A stretch of DNA of 64,000 bases, taken from positions 1 to 64,000 of the forward strand of contig JBGAJN010000001.1 of NCBI GenBank assembly GCA_044224905.1, in the 5' to 3' direction. Of the stretch, positions 33,871 to 41,768 are shown one piece after another. The notes below the pieces were generated by a model. It was not told the DNA's origin. It searched no databases and saw nothing but the letters and a program-made list of their open reading frames with translations. Both the position numbers and the translations under genes were made by a program. The DNA comes from JBGAJN01 sp044224905 (GTDB lineage Bacteria > Verrucomicrobiota > Verrucomicrobiia > Limisphaerales > JBGAJN01). Numbering within the stretch: position 1 is the stretch's first letter; each line of letters opens with the position of its first letter.

Positions 33871-34200
33871 ATGAGCGCGTCACCCGTCAGTCCATCCCAA
33901 GCGGTCGCGCACAGCTTCCAGAATCGCGCTGAGGTAGAGCGCAGCGAGTCCTGTGCTTGCTTTCACTGTTACGCACGGTTTGCGCCGACCGCTATTCGCC
34001 TCTGGACAGATTCAGACGACCCGAACGATGACGATCCCGGCGCACTTCGCGACGACGCAGCGCCCTTTCGCGGCATGACGGCTACATGCCCTCGATGCGA
34101 GTATGATTCAGTCATTGGCTCGGCGAGCGGCTACGAGTTGAGTGATGACTTTCTCCGTTTGTTGCATAACCATTGGCACATCACGAAACATGACGCCTAA
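33871..34200 (+). CDS. Cassette protein 2, Cys-rich cytoplasmic protein
   Basis: A 109-residue protein from ATG 33871, just after the GTTAGGC box. Two cysteine pairs (CACFHCYARF and TCPRCEYDSVIGSASGYELS) look like a zinc-binding fold. The segment around CPRC and VIGSASGY resembles a widespread small protein family usually annotated as cytoplasmic protein, which I recall seeing in integron cassettes. Its TAA stop lies inside the right cassette box (34198-34200), as often in cassettes. Molecular role unknown. Confidence 0.75.
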   Translation: MSASPVSPSQAVAHSFQNRAEVERSESCACFHCYARFAPTAIRLWTDSDDPNDDDPGALRDDAAPFRGMTATCPRCEYDSVIGSASGYELSDDFLRLLHNHWHITKHDA

Positions 34201-34293
34201 CCATGGCCTCCAGCCAACGCCGGGGAGCGGCTTTAGTTCCGCTTCGCGGTTCACCTCCACCGGCCCGGCGTGGCTGAGCTTGGGTCGTTAGCC
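34195..34293 (+). repeat. attC-like recombination site between cassettes 2 and 3
   Basis: The best-formed site: outer boxes GCCTAAC (34195-34201) and GTTAGCC (34287-34293). Inner arms CAGCCAACGCCGGG (34211-34224) and CCCGGCGTGGCTG (34264-34276) pair over 13 bp with one unpaired A in the left arm. Spacers are 9 and 10 bp, so it is symmetric, with a variable terminal structure between. Confidence 0.82.
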
Positions 34294-34301
34294 TGCACTG
34301 G

Positions 34302-34604
34302 ATGCGCGCAGTGAAATTTACCGACTCAGAGTTGCAGCAGCACGTGGAGCGCGTGCTTCCGCTAATGACGAGCTTGCCCGAAGAGCAGCGACCTGTGTGC
34401 GCGTTGATGGATGCCTATGGGCGGTTCAGGATTACAGACGGCGAGCAGTCGGCCAGGGTTCGTGAGATCATCCAGCTTCTTCTCTCACCAGAGTTGCGGC
34501 CTGGACTTCGTAGTTGGTATCGCGGTTTTGGCGACAACATGCACCCGCTGGTCATAGAGTTCAGAGACCGTCTCGCTCAGATGGCAGGAGATACATTTGG
34601 ATGA
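34302..34604 (+). CDS. Cassette protein 3, hypothetical
   Basis: A 100-residue protein from ATG 34302, 8 bp after the 5' box. It appears helical and soluble (LPLMTSLPEEQRPVCALMDA, then RVREIIQLLLSPELRPGLRS). No catalytic motif or known family was recognised. The gene ends 9 bp before a degenerate 3' box. Its position in a cassette with matched ends supports it as a genuine gene. Confidence 0.62.
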   Translation: MRAVKFTDSELQQHVERVLPLMTSLPEEQRPVCALMDAYGRFRITDGEQSARVREIIQLLLSPELRPGLRSWYRGFGDNMHPLVIEFRDRLAQMAGDTFG

Positions 34605-34613
34605 GACCAACCA

Positions 34614-34624
34614 TGCAGGCTAAT
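34614..34624 (+). repeat. Degenerate left box of the last attC
   Basis: TGCAGGCTAAT is the reverse complement of the GTTAGCCTGCA that opens cassette 3, with one changed base (CTAAT for CTAAC). No matching right half follows, so the site is truncated and marks the end of the array. Confidence 0.55.
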
Positions 34625-34683
34625 CACAGGATAGACTGCGGCGGATGGCTTGGGGCCGGCTTGGTTGGTTGAAATCCTCTCTT

Positions 34684-34712
34684 CCTCCGCGCCTTCGCGT
34701 CTCCGCGTTGAA
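34684..34712 (-). repeat. Right 29-bp boundary repeat of the accessory island
   Basis: Its core CGCGCCTTCGCGTCTCCGCG is the inverted partner of 32496-32524 (27 of 29 bases match). It lies 24 bp from the stop of the kinase gene, so the pair encloses the whole intergenic island. Confidence 0.85.
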
Positions 34713-34735
34713 AACCCATCCTCGGATCGGCGGGC

Positions 34736-36724
34736 TTATTTCTTCTTCTTCTGCGGCTGCGGCGCGGGGGCCGGGGCAGCCTTGGGCACTTGCGGGTATT
34801 CGGCAATGTCCCGGATGCGCACGGAGCGGAACTGGATGCCGGCGCTTGGCTGGAAGCCGATGAAGCCCTCAGTGCTCTTGCCAAAGTAGGGCTTGTCCTT
34901 CAACCGCTGGTTCTTCGCCACGGCTTCCTTGAACTTGTCGGAGTCGAGGGAGAACTCGGTGACTTTCATGCCGTTGAGCCAGAATTCCACGCGGCGCTTG
35001 AGCACGATGACGGTGCTCTGGTTGAACTGGCCGGGGGGCTTGAGTTTCTTGTTCTTGTCGGGCGCGATGAGGCCCTCGAGCGCGCCGGATTGCTGACGGG
35101 CGGGGTTGACGTTGGTAATCGAGGCGTCGTGGACCAGCGGGAATTTCAGCGCGGAGGCGGGCGCGTTGTCGGGAATGGCGTCGTTGACGCCGATCAGGAG
35201 CGCGGCGCGCGTGCCTTCGGCGACCTGCCATTCGAACTGCAATTCGAAGTCCACATACTTGCGCTTGGTGACAAGGAGTTGCTTGCTCTCGGCGTTTTCA
35301 ACGGTGATGAAGCCGCCCTGAACCTTCCACGTCTTGGCCGGGAAATTCTTGCGGTTCCATTCGTGCCAGAGGTTGGCGTAATTGGTGCCGGTCAGCGAGA
35401 CCCACGGCCCGGTGGCTTCGGGATGCGGCAGGGTGTTGAGCTTCACGACCGGTGCGGGCGCTTTTTCTTCCGCCACGGGAACCGGCGGTTGCGGCGGCGG
35501 CGTGGGCACCAAGGTGGAGGCGGTGTCGGACTTCGGCGTGGCGGCGGTGGTCGGGGTGCTCGCGGTTTCCTCGCCTTTCTTCTGCGTAAAATACCATCCC
35601 GCTCCCGCCGCGGCGGCGAGGACGACGACCACTGCGGCGATCAAGCCGCCTTTGCCTTTCTTCGCTTCGCCGGCGACGACGGAGGGCGTGGGGGCGATCT
35701 TGCGCGTGGTGCGCGCTGGTTTCGCGGGCGTCTCGGGTTCGTCTTTCGCCATCTGGCCGACGAGCAACTGGCTGCGCGCGGCCGTGAGGGCCATGATCAA
35801 TTCATCGTAGCTGGCGAAACGGTCCTTCGGCTTCTTCGCGAGCGTCTTGGTGATGGCATCGCTGGTGGCCCGGGAAATTTCCGGGACGAGTTTGTTCGGC
35901 GGCGTCACGGGCGTGCGCACGTGGGCGGTCACGGTCTTCTCAACGGTGTCGCAAACGAACGGCACCTGACCGGTGAGGGCCTGATAGAGCGTGGCGCCGA
36001 GGCTGTACATGTCGGAAAGAAAGGTCTCGGGCTGACGCTGGACGGTTTCGGGCGCGACGTATTCGGGCGTGCCCCAGATCTCCGCGCCGTATTCGGTCTC
36101 GGCGTCGGATTTCCGCGCGAGGCCAAAGTCGACGAGCTTCGGTTCACCGACGCCGTTGAAGAGAATGTTGGCGGGCTTGATGTCGCGATGGAGGAGTTCC
36201 TGTTTCAACGCGGCATCGAGCGCGCCGGCAATCTTCACGCCGACGTCGAGGACTTCGAGTTCGGTGAGCTTGCCTTTTTGCGTGATGCGGTTTTCGAGGC
36301 TGCCCTTATCCGCCAGTTCCATGGCGATGAAGTTTTTCCCCTCGTATTCACCGAAGTTGAAAATCTGGATGATGTTCGGGTGGTTGAAGGTCGCGATGGT
36401 GCGCGCCTCGCGATAGAACTCGTCGAGCTTCGCCTGGTCGCTGGCCATATCGGCCCGCAGCAATTTCACGGCGACCTCGCGATGAAGCACGGTGTCGAAC
36501 GCGCGGTAAACCGTCCCCATGCCACCGGTCGCAATGGCCTGACGCACCTCGAACTGGCGCATCATCACCGGAACCATGATCTCCCGCTGGCAACGCCCGC
36601 AAGGCAACGTGTGCATCGGGGGGTATTCTTTCGGGACAAAATTATTCTGCCCGCAGAAATAGCAGTGCAGCATCCGGAGGGAACCGGTATTCGGAATCTC
36701 GGCCACGGTTTTGACCTTAATCAT
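34736..36724 (-). CDS. Ser/Thr protein kinase with zinc ribbon and C-terminal DUF1080 domain
   Basis: A 662-residue protein from ATG 36724. A zinc-ribbon-like start (CYFCG and CGRC, Cys21, 24, 42, 45) leads into a Hanks-type kinase (about 57-320): glycine loop ATGGMGTVYRAFD, VAVKLLR (Lys87), HRDIKPANILF, DFGLAR, YVAPE. A juxtamembrane linker, one membrane helix (GGLIAAVVVVLAAAAGAGWY, about 360-380) and a Pro-rich spacer follow. The exported domain (about 435-640) has the DUF1080 fold (FPAKTWKVQGGFITVENAES, WLNGMKVTEFSLDS). A sugar-binding-like or hydrolase-like sensor joined to a kinase is unusual. It probably senses an extracytoplasmic ligand. An in-frame TTG lies at 36742. Confidence 0.88.
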   Translation of the reverse strand: MIKVKTVAEIPNTGSLRMLHCYFCGQNNFVPKEYPPMHTLPCGRCQREIMVPVMMRQFEVRQAIATGGMGTVYRAFDTVLHREVAVKLLRADMASDQAKLDEFYREARTIATFNHPNIIQIFNFGEYEGKNFIAMELADKGSLENRITQKGKLTELEVLDVGVKIAGALDAALKQELLHRDIKPANILFNGVGEPKLVDFGLARKSDAETEYGAEIWGTPEYVAPETVQRQPETFLSDMYSLGATLYQALTGQVPFVCDTVEKTVTAHVRTPVTPPNKLVPEISRATSDAITKTLAKKPKDRFASYDELIMALTAARSQLLVGQMAKDEPETPAKPARTTRKIAPTPSVVAGEAKKGKGGLIAAVVVVLAAAAGAGWYFTQKKGEETASTPTTAATPKSDTASTLVPTPPPQPPVPVAEEKAPAPVVKLNTLPHPEATGPWVSLTGTNYANLWHEWNRKNFPAKTWKVQGGFITVENAESKQLLVTKRKYVDFELQFEWQVAEGTRAALLIGVNDAIPDNAPASALKFPLVHDASITNVNPARQQSGALEGLIAPDKNKKLKPPGQFNQSTVIVLKRRVEFWLNGMKVTEFSLDSDKFKEAVAKNQRLKDKPYFGKSTEGFIGFQPSAGIQFRSVRIRDIAEYPQVPKAAPAPAPQPQKKKK

Positions 36725-36827
36725 TTGATTCGGTGATGACAATAATCATATCGGCTCAGGTTGGCGGAGGGTTGAAAGCCGTCGGGAATTAACATTGCTG
36801 GCCGAAACGGGTCGGCTAAAAGGGTTC

Positions 36828-38123
36828 ATGCACTCAACTTCCACCGGCGCGCGCCGCTTGCAAGTCATCGTCGGCGTGATCGTTTCCCTCACCGTGTTCA
36901 CGACGACACTGGCCCTCGCCGCAGAAAAAGGTGCGTCATTGTCGCCGTCACAAAAAGCGGACACGACCATCGCCGCGCCCAAAGGGCTGAGGACGAAACT
37001 TCCTCCCGGCTACACCATTCCCACCCTCGATCTCGCCAACGACACGAGCCGCCAGGTCATCGTGGACCGCGAGAAAGGCCAGTACCTCGGACATCCCACG
37101 ACGCTGTTGCTCGAGGATAACAAGACGATGCTCATCGTTTATCCGAAGAGCCACGGGCGCGGCGCGATCGTTTACAAGCGCAGCACCGACGCCGGGCTTA
37201 CGTGGAGCGGTCGTTTGCCGACGCCGAAGTCGTGGGAGACTTCGCTCGAAGTGCCGACGTTGCATCGCGTCGTGGATGCGTCCGGCAAAAAGCGGATCAT
37301 CATGTTCAGCGGCCTTTATCCGATTCGCATGGCCGTCACCGAGGACGACGGCAATACGTGGAGTGAGCTGAAACCGATCGGCGATTTCGGCGGCGTGGTG
37401 ACGATGGCGACGGTCACGGAATTGAAAACGCCCGGGTCTTACTTGGCGTTCTTCCACGATGACGGGCGGTTCATCCGCGGCGGTCGCGAAGACAAATATC
37501 GCGTCAAGGGTCCGAGCAGCGCGCACACTTCGTCGGCCGCGAAACCGTGGCGCTTCTGGGTTTACACCACGCTCTCACAAGACGGTGGTCTCACGTGGAG
37601 CGTGCCCGCACCGATCGCGATGTTGCCCGATGCGAACCTCTGCGAACCCGGAGCGCTGCGTTCGCCCGACGGAAAACAAATCGCTGTGCTCCTGCGCGAG
37701 AACAGCCGCCGATACAATTCGTTCGTCATCTTCAGTAACGACGAGGGCCTCACGTGGTCCGAGCCGCGCGAACTTCCCGCCGCCCTCACCGGCGATCGGC
37801 ACACCGCGAAATACGCTCCCGACGGCCGCCTCTTCATTTCGTTCCGCGACACCACGCACGTGAGCCCGACCAAGGGCGATTGGGTCGGCTGGGTGGGCAG
37901 ATACGAAGACATCGTCGCCGGCCGCGAAGGCCAGTATCGCGTGCATTTGAAAAAGAATAACAAGGGCGCCGACTGCGCGTACCCCGGCGTGGAAGTTCTC
38001 CCCGACGGCACCTTCGTCACCACAACCTACGGCCATTGGGACAAGGACGAACTCCCTTACATCCTGAGCGTGCGCTTCAGACTGGAAGAGCTGGACGCGC
38101 TCGCGAAAGCGGCCGCGAAGTAA
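36828..38123 (+). CDS. Secreted sialidase/BNR-repeat protein
   Basis: A 431-residue exported protein from ATG 36828, with a membrane-like signal (VIVGVIVSLTVFTTTLALAA). At least four Asp-box motifs are visible (STDAGLTWSG, EDDGNTWSE, SQDGGLTWSV, SNDEGLTWSE), giving a six-bladed propeller typical of sialidases and exo-alpha-sialidase-like proteins. Acidic and Arg residues that could be catalytic are present (LLRENSRRYNS, FRDTTHVSPT), but true neuraminidase activity cannot be claimed. It is transcribed divergently from the kinase-DUF1080 gene, with 103 bp between start codons, and converges on the XRE regulator with a 3-bp gap. Confidence 0.82.
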   Translation: MHSTSTGARRLQVIVGVIVSLTVFTTTLALAAEKGASLSPSQKADTTIAAPKGLRTKLPPGYTIPTLDLANDTSRQVIVDREKGQYLGHPTTLLLEDNKTMLIVYPKSHGRGAIVYKRSTDAGLTWSGRLPTPKSWETSLEVPTLHRVVDASGKKRIIMFSGLYPIRMAVTEDDGNTWSELKPIGDFGGVVTMATVTELKTPGSYLAFFHDDGRFIRGGREDKYRVKGPSSAHTSSAAKPWRFWVYTTLSQDGGLTWSVPAPIAMLPDANLCEPGALRSPDGKQIAVLLRENSRRYNSFVIFSNDEGLTWSEPRELPAALTGDRHTAKYAPDGRLFISFRDTTHVSPTKGDWVGWVGRYEDIVAGREGQYRVHLKKNNKGADCAYPGVEVLPDGTFVTTTYGHWDKDELPYILSVRFRLEELDALAKAAAK

Positions 38124-38126
38124 TCG

Positions 38127-38726
38127 CTACCGGTAGATGTCTACAAGGTAAACCGTCGCCTCGCCCTTGCCGGCGTTGATGATCGCGTGCGGCACATCGG
38201 CGCGGTAGCTGGCTGAGTCGCCCGGCCCCAAATCCTCGGCGTCATCCGCAGATTCCAGTTTCACCTGTCCCTTGGCCACCGTGATGAACTCGCGCGTGCC
38301 TTCGAAGTGCGCCGAACTCCGCAGCGCACCGCCGGGCTGCAGCTGCACTTCGTAAAACTCCACGTCCTTTTCCAAGTTGAGCGGACTCAGCGTGCGCACG
38401 CGGCAAAGCTTGTCAGACTTGTAGTGATAAGCGTGATCGTCGCCACGGATCATAGAGATCGCCGACGCCGCGCCAGGCATTTCCAGCAAGTCGCCGAGTG
38501 CCATGCCGAACGCCTGCGCGATGCGCAGCGTGACGGCAAGCGTGGGATTAGCCTTCTCGCGCTCGATCTGGCTGAGCATCGAACGGCTCACGCCGCTGGC
38601 GTTGGCGAGCGCTTCGAGCGACCAACCGCGCTCCGTCCGCAGCTTCTTCACGCGCACGCCGAGGTGGCGGTTGATCGCTTCGGCGGAACTGGCGGACGGT
38701 TTCGATGACTTCGCGGTCGAGCTCAT
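38127..38726 (-). CDS. XRE-family regulator with C-terminal cupin
   Basis: A 199-residue protein from ATG 38726; an in-frame GTG at 38735 overlaps the operator candidate and is less likely. An N-terminal HTH_3 domain (about 20-78: LGVRVKKLRTERGWSLEALA, SGVSRSMLSQIEREKANPTL) is followed by a cupin domain (about 100-195: YEVQLQPGGALRSSAHFEG, DLGPGDSASYRADVPHAI). This is the SutR/PuuR-like type that senses small metabolites. It is divergent from tdh with a shared inverted repeat, so it most likely controls threonine degradation and itself. Confidence 0.9.
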   Translation of the reverse strand: MSSTAKSSKPSASSAEAINRHLGVRVKKLRTERGWSLEALANASGVSRSMLSQIEREKANPTLAVTLRIAQAFGMALGDLLEMPGAASAISMIRGDDHAYHYKSDKLCRVRTLSPLNLEKDVEFYEVQLQPGGALRSSAHFEGTREFITVAKGQVKLESADDAEDLGPGDSASYRADVPHAIINAGKGEATVYLVDIYR

Positions 38727-38732
38727 GCCGTG

Positions 38733-38784
38733 CACTATACCGGAAATACTTCTTGCATACAGGAATTAAATATCCGATATAGTG
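38733..38784. promoter_or_regulatory. Inverted-repeat operator candidate between the XRE-cupin gene and tdh
   Basis: Left arm CACTATACCGGAAATA (38733-38748) and right arm TATCCGATATAGTG (38771-38784) are near-complements, separated by 22 bp. The right arm lies 29 bp before the tdh ATG and the left arm 6 bp before the regulator ATG. A possible promoter for tdh is TTGCAT (38753) with TATAGT (38778), though the 19-bp spacing is long. The layout suits a repressor controlling both genes. Confidence 0.6.
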
Positions 38785-38812
38785 GATGCACAGACAACAT
38801 ACCGCACACGCC

Positions 38813-39838
38813 ATGAAAGCTCTCGTCAAGCAACACGCCCGTCCCGGACTTTGGCTCGCCGATGTTCCGGAGCCCAAGCCCGGCATCAACGACGTGCTCA
38901 TCCGCGTCGTCAAGACCGGCATCTGCGGCACCGACCTCCACATCTACAAGTGGGACGCGTGGGCGCAAAAAACCATTCCAGTGCCGATGGTCGTGGGGCA
39001 TGAGTTTGTCGGTGAAGTGGTCGAGGTTGGCTCGAACGTCTCGGACTTTCATCCCGGCGAGATCGTCAGCGCCGAGGGTCACGTCGTTTGCGGACGCTGC
39101 CGCAACTGCCTCGCGGGCCGTCGGCATCTTTGCAAGGACACCTCCGGCATCGGCGTGAACCGCCCTGGCGCGTTTGCGGAACTCATTTCCGTTCCCATGA
39201 CCAACGTCTGGCATCACCGTCCCGGCGTGGATCTCGAAGTCGCCTCGATCTTCGATCCATTCGGCAACGCCGTGCACACGGCGCTTTCCTTCGACCTGCT
39301 CGGCGAGGACGTACTCATCACCGGCGCGGGACCGATCGGCATCATGGGCGCGGCGATCGCGAAGCACGCGGGCGCCCGCTACGTCGTCATCACCGACGTG
39401 AACGACCATCGCCTCGCGCTCGCGAAGCAGATGGGCGCAACCGTCGCGGTGAATGTGCAGCGCGAGAAATTGCGCGACGTGCAGGCGCAGCTCGGCATGA
39501 AGGAAGGCTTCGACGTCGGTCTGGAAATGAGCGGCAACCCGGCAGCTTTCCGCGACATGATCGAGCAGATGGCGCACGGCGGCAAAATCGCGATGCTCGG
39601 CATTCCCTCCGAGCCGATGCCGATCGACTGGAACAAAGTCATTTTCAACATGCTCACGATCAAAGGCATTTACGGCCGCGAGATGTATGAGACGTGGTAT
39701 AAGATGTCGGTGATGCTCGAGAGCGGCCTCGATATCCGGCCCGTCATCACGCACCGCTTTCACTTCACCGAGTTCGAAAAAGGTTTCGCAGCGATGCTTT
39801 CGGGCAACTGCGGCAAGGTGATTCTCGACTGGGCTTGA
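38813..39838 (+). CDS. tdh: L-threonine 3-dehydrogenase
   Basis: A 341-residue zinc alcohol dehydrogenase-type enzyme from ATG 38813. Catalytic-zinc residues are in GICGTDLHIYKWD and MVVGHEFVGEVVEVG, and structural-zinc cysteines in CGRCRNCLAGRRHLC. The NAD site is ITGAGPIGIMGAAIAKHAGA. The segment GREMYETWYKM is characteristic of Tdh. It oxidises L-threonine to 2-amino-3-ketobutyrate, the substrate of Kbl encoded 1.9 kb downstream on the same strand. Two secreted-protein genes intervene. The shared operator with the XRE-cupin gene suggests substrate-dependent control. Confidence 0.95.
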   Translation: MKALVKQHARPGLWLADVPEPKPGINDVLIRVVKTGICGTDLHIYKWDAWAQKTIPVPMVVGHEFVGEVVEVGSNVSDFHPGEIVSAEGHVVCGRCRNCLAGRRHLCKDTSGIGVNRPGAFAELISVPMTNVWHHRPGVDLEVASIFDPFGNAVHTALSFDLLGEDVLITGAGPIGIMGAAIAKHAGARYVVITDVNDHRLALAKQMGATVAVNVQREKLRDVQAQLGMKEGFDVGLEMSGNPAAFRDMIEQMAHGGKIAMLGIPSEPMPIDWNKVIFNMLTIKGIYGREMYETWYKMSVMLESGLDIRPVITHRFHFTEFEKGFAAMLSGNCGKVILDWA

Positions 39839-39877
39839 AGCAGCGCTCCTGAGTTGCAACGCTCCCCCAACAGATCC

Positions 39878-41128
39878 ATGAAACAGTTCCTCACGCTCGC
39901 CACCGCGCTCGCGTTCACTCTTTCCGCGCAGGCGGAATTGCGTGTCCCCGCCTTCACCGCTTACCTCGATCCGAATGCGAGCGGCGCGTCCGTCTCAGAA
40001 AAGTCCGGCGTAACCAAATGGACCGATCCCGCGCTGAAGGTGCTGTGGTTCGGCGAAATCAAGACGCCCGGCAAGCTCGATTGCTCGCTCGCGTTGCGGC
40101 TGCCAGCCAACGCCAGTTCAAAGCTCCGACTCACCGTCGCGGGTCAATCGCACGAAGCCGTGGTGAAGGGTGCGGCGAACACTGCGGTGGTTCGCTTCGG
40201 TTCCTTCGACGTGAAACAGGCCGGCTATCAGCGCTTCACGCTCGAATCGCTCAACGCCGCGGGTCAGCCGTCCGGCGACCTCGACGGGCTGATTCTCGAC
40301 GGCCCCGCGACCACCGCCGCACACTTCAATCTCAAGGCGCGCCGCAATGCCGCGAGCGTTCACCTTGCTTATCCGCAACCGAAGGAAACAATGGTCGCCG
40401 CGTTCTACTGCGAGGTTACCGCCGTCGAAGACCCCGTCGCCACCTACTACGAAGCGTGCGGCTGGCATCGCGGCTACTTCGGCATGCAGGTCAACAGCCC
40501 CACCGAGCGCCGCATTATTTTCAGCGTGTGGGACAGCGGCGGCGAAGCGGTGGATCGGAAAAAGGTCGGCAACGAAAATCGCACCACGCTTATTGCGAAA
40601 GGCGAAGGCGTGAGCACCGGCGACTTTGGCAACGAAGGCACCGGCGGCCACTCGCATCTCGTCTTCCCATGGAAGACCGGCGAGACGCAGCGCTTCATCG
40701 TCACCGCGCAGCCGACGAAGGACTCAGCCACGATCTACTCCGGCTATTGGTTCCGACCCGACACGCACAAGTGGATGCTCATCTCCTCGTGGCGCGCGCC
40801 AAAGGACGGCAGCTGGTTGCGCGGGCTGTATTCGTTCAGTGAAAATTTCGGCGGCAGCAACGGTCACCTGCGACGCAAAGCCCTCTTCGGCAATCAATGG
40901 ATCCGCACCGACGCAGGCGAGTGGCAGGAGGTGACCACCGCCAGCTTTAGCCACGACGCCACCGGCAAGGCCGACCGGCTCGATCGTTTCATGGGCGTGG
41001 AAAACGGACAGTTCTTCCTGTCGCAAGGTGGATTCGTTCCCGGCTTCACGAAGTTCGGCGAGAAGTTCACGCGCCCCGCGCGCGGCACGCCACCGGCGAT
41101 TCAACTACCGCCATTGCGACTGAACTAA
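39878..41128 (+). CDS. Secreted DUF5077/DUF3472 protein
   Basis: A 416-residue exported protein from ATG 39878 with signal peptide ending LSAQA. Residues about 20-140 form a beta-sandwich (DUF5077-like: GKLDCSLALRLPANASSKLR), followed by a DUF3472 domain with the signature FYCEVTAVEDPVATYYEACG, YFGMQVNSPTERRIIFSVWD and TGDFGNEGTGGHSHLVFPWK. The family is found in Bacteroidetes and Verrucomicrobia secretomes and may bind or cleave polysaccharide; no activity is established to my knowledge. The gene sits 39 bp after tdh and before the cytochrome and kbl, an unexpected place for a secreted protein. Confidence 0.85.
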   Translation: MKQFLTLATALAFTLSAQAELRVPAFTAYLDPNASGASVSEKSGVTKWTDPALKVLWFGEIKTPGKLDCSLALRLPANASSKLRLTVAGQSHEAVVKGAANTAVVRFGSFDVKQAGYQRFTLESLNAAGQPSGDLDGLILDGPATTAAHFNLKARRNAASVHLAYPQPKETMVAAFYCEVTAVEDPVATYYEACGWHRGYFGMQVNSPTERRIIFSVWDSGGEAVDRKKVGNENRTTLIAKGEGVSTGDFGNEGTGGHSHLVFPWKTGETQRFIVTAQPTKDSATIYSGYWFRPDTHKWMLISSWRAPKDGSWLRGLYSFSENFGGSNGHLRRKALFGNQWIRTDAGEWQEVTTASFSHDATGKADRLDRFMGVENGQFFLSQGGFVPGFTKFGEKFTRPARGTPPAIQLPPLRLN

Positions 41129-41179
41129 GTTGGTGCAATTCTTTGATTCGTATCTGAAACACCACCACTCCACCACCAC

Positions 41180-41764
41180 ATGAAACAGTTGTTCACCACC
41201 TTGATATTCACCGCCACAGTTGTCGCCACCCAGGCAACCGAGTCCGCCACGACCGAGCCACTCAAGACGGCGCCTTCCAATTTGCCCGAAGCATTTCAAT
41301 CACTCGACTGGACCAAGGAATCGGCGGCCGGCAACGCGGCCAAAGGCCGGCGCCTGTTTCAATTCCGCGCGTGCGCTTCGTGCCATTCCACTCGCGACGG
41401 CGATGCCGGCACTGCCGGTCCGAGCTTGCGCAACGTCGGTGAGCGCCTGAATGCAACCCAGCTCGTCGAGGCCATTTTGCTGCCGGAAAAAGACGTCACG
41501 CCGGAGTTTCAGTGGAGCACGGTGACGTTGATGGACGGAGACACGGTGAGCGGGTTGGTGGTCGGCCAATCGCCGACGGAACTGCAGGTCGAACTGCCCG
41601 GCGGAGTGCGTAAAAAAATTCCCACGTCGCAAGTGACCGACCGCAAGTTGAACTCCGGTTCCGCCATGCCCAACGGGCTAATCCGCAAGCCGGAGGAATT
41701 GCGCGACCTCCTTGCATTTCTGCTGACGCTGCGGGAAACAAATACTCCCAAGCCAGCCGAGTAG
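41180..41764 (+). CDS. Small exported c-type cytochrome (haem-binding domain)
   Basis: A 194-residue exported protein with signal MKQLFTTLIFTATVVATQAT. One haem c site, CASCH (65-69), and a likely distal Met ligand in NSGSAMPNGL give a single-haem domain. The C-terminal half shows TLMDGDTVSGLVVGQSPTEL, typical of the Planctomycete/Verrucomicrobia PVC-type haem-binding modules normally fused to larger proteins. Here it stands alone. It is 4 bp from kbl, so it is probably co-transcribed with it. Its electron donor or acceptor is unknown. Confidence 0.88.
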   Translation: MKQLFTTLIFTATVVATQATESATTEPLKTAPSNLPEAFQSLDWTKESAAGNAAKGRRLFQFRACASCHSTRDGDAGTAGPSLRNVGERLNATQLVEAILLPEKDVTPEFQWSTVTLMDGDTVSGLVVGQSPTELQVELPGGVRKKIPTSQVTDRKLNSGSAMPNGLIRKPEELRDLLAFLLTLRETNTPKPAE

Positions 41765-41768
41765 TTTC

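Larger units (their letters stand above)
33364..34624 (+). mobile_element. Integron-type array of three gene cassettes, no integrase seen (CALIN-like)
   Basis: Three small plus-strand genes are separated by imperfect palindromes of 99-135 bp. Each cassette starts with a GTTAGSC box whose reverse complement ends the same cassette: GTTAGCCCAC (33364) with GTGGGCTAAC (33733), GTTAGGCGTCAT (33861) with ATGACGCCTAAC (34190), and GTTAGCCTGCA (34287) with TGCAGGCTAAT (34614, one mismatch). This self-matching of cassette ends is the signature of circularised integron cassettes. No tyrosine integrase or attI is in the window. Confidence 0.8.

Noticed and set aside
34614..34680. A fourth complete attC after cassette 3
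   Set aside because: Only the degenerate left box is present; no right box or complementary arm follows before the boundary repeat.
34790..36736. 648-codon open frame antisense to the kinase-DUF1080 gene
   Set aside because: Low-complexity Arg/Gly/Val composition and no motif, opposite a kinase with all catalytic motifs.
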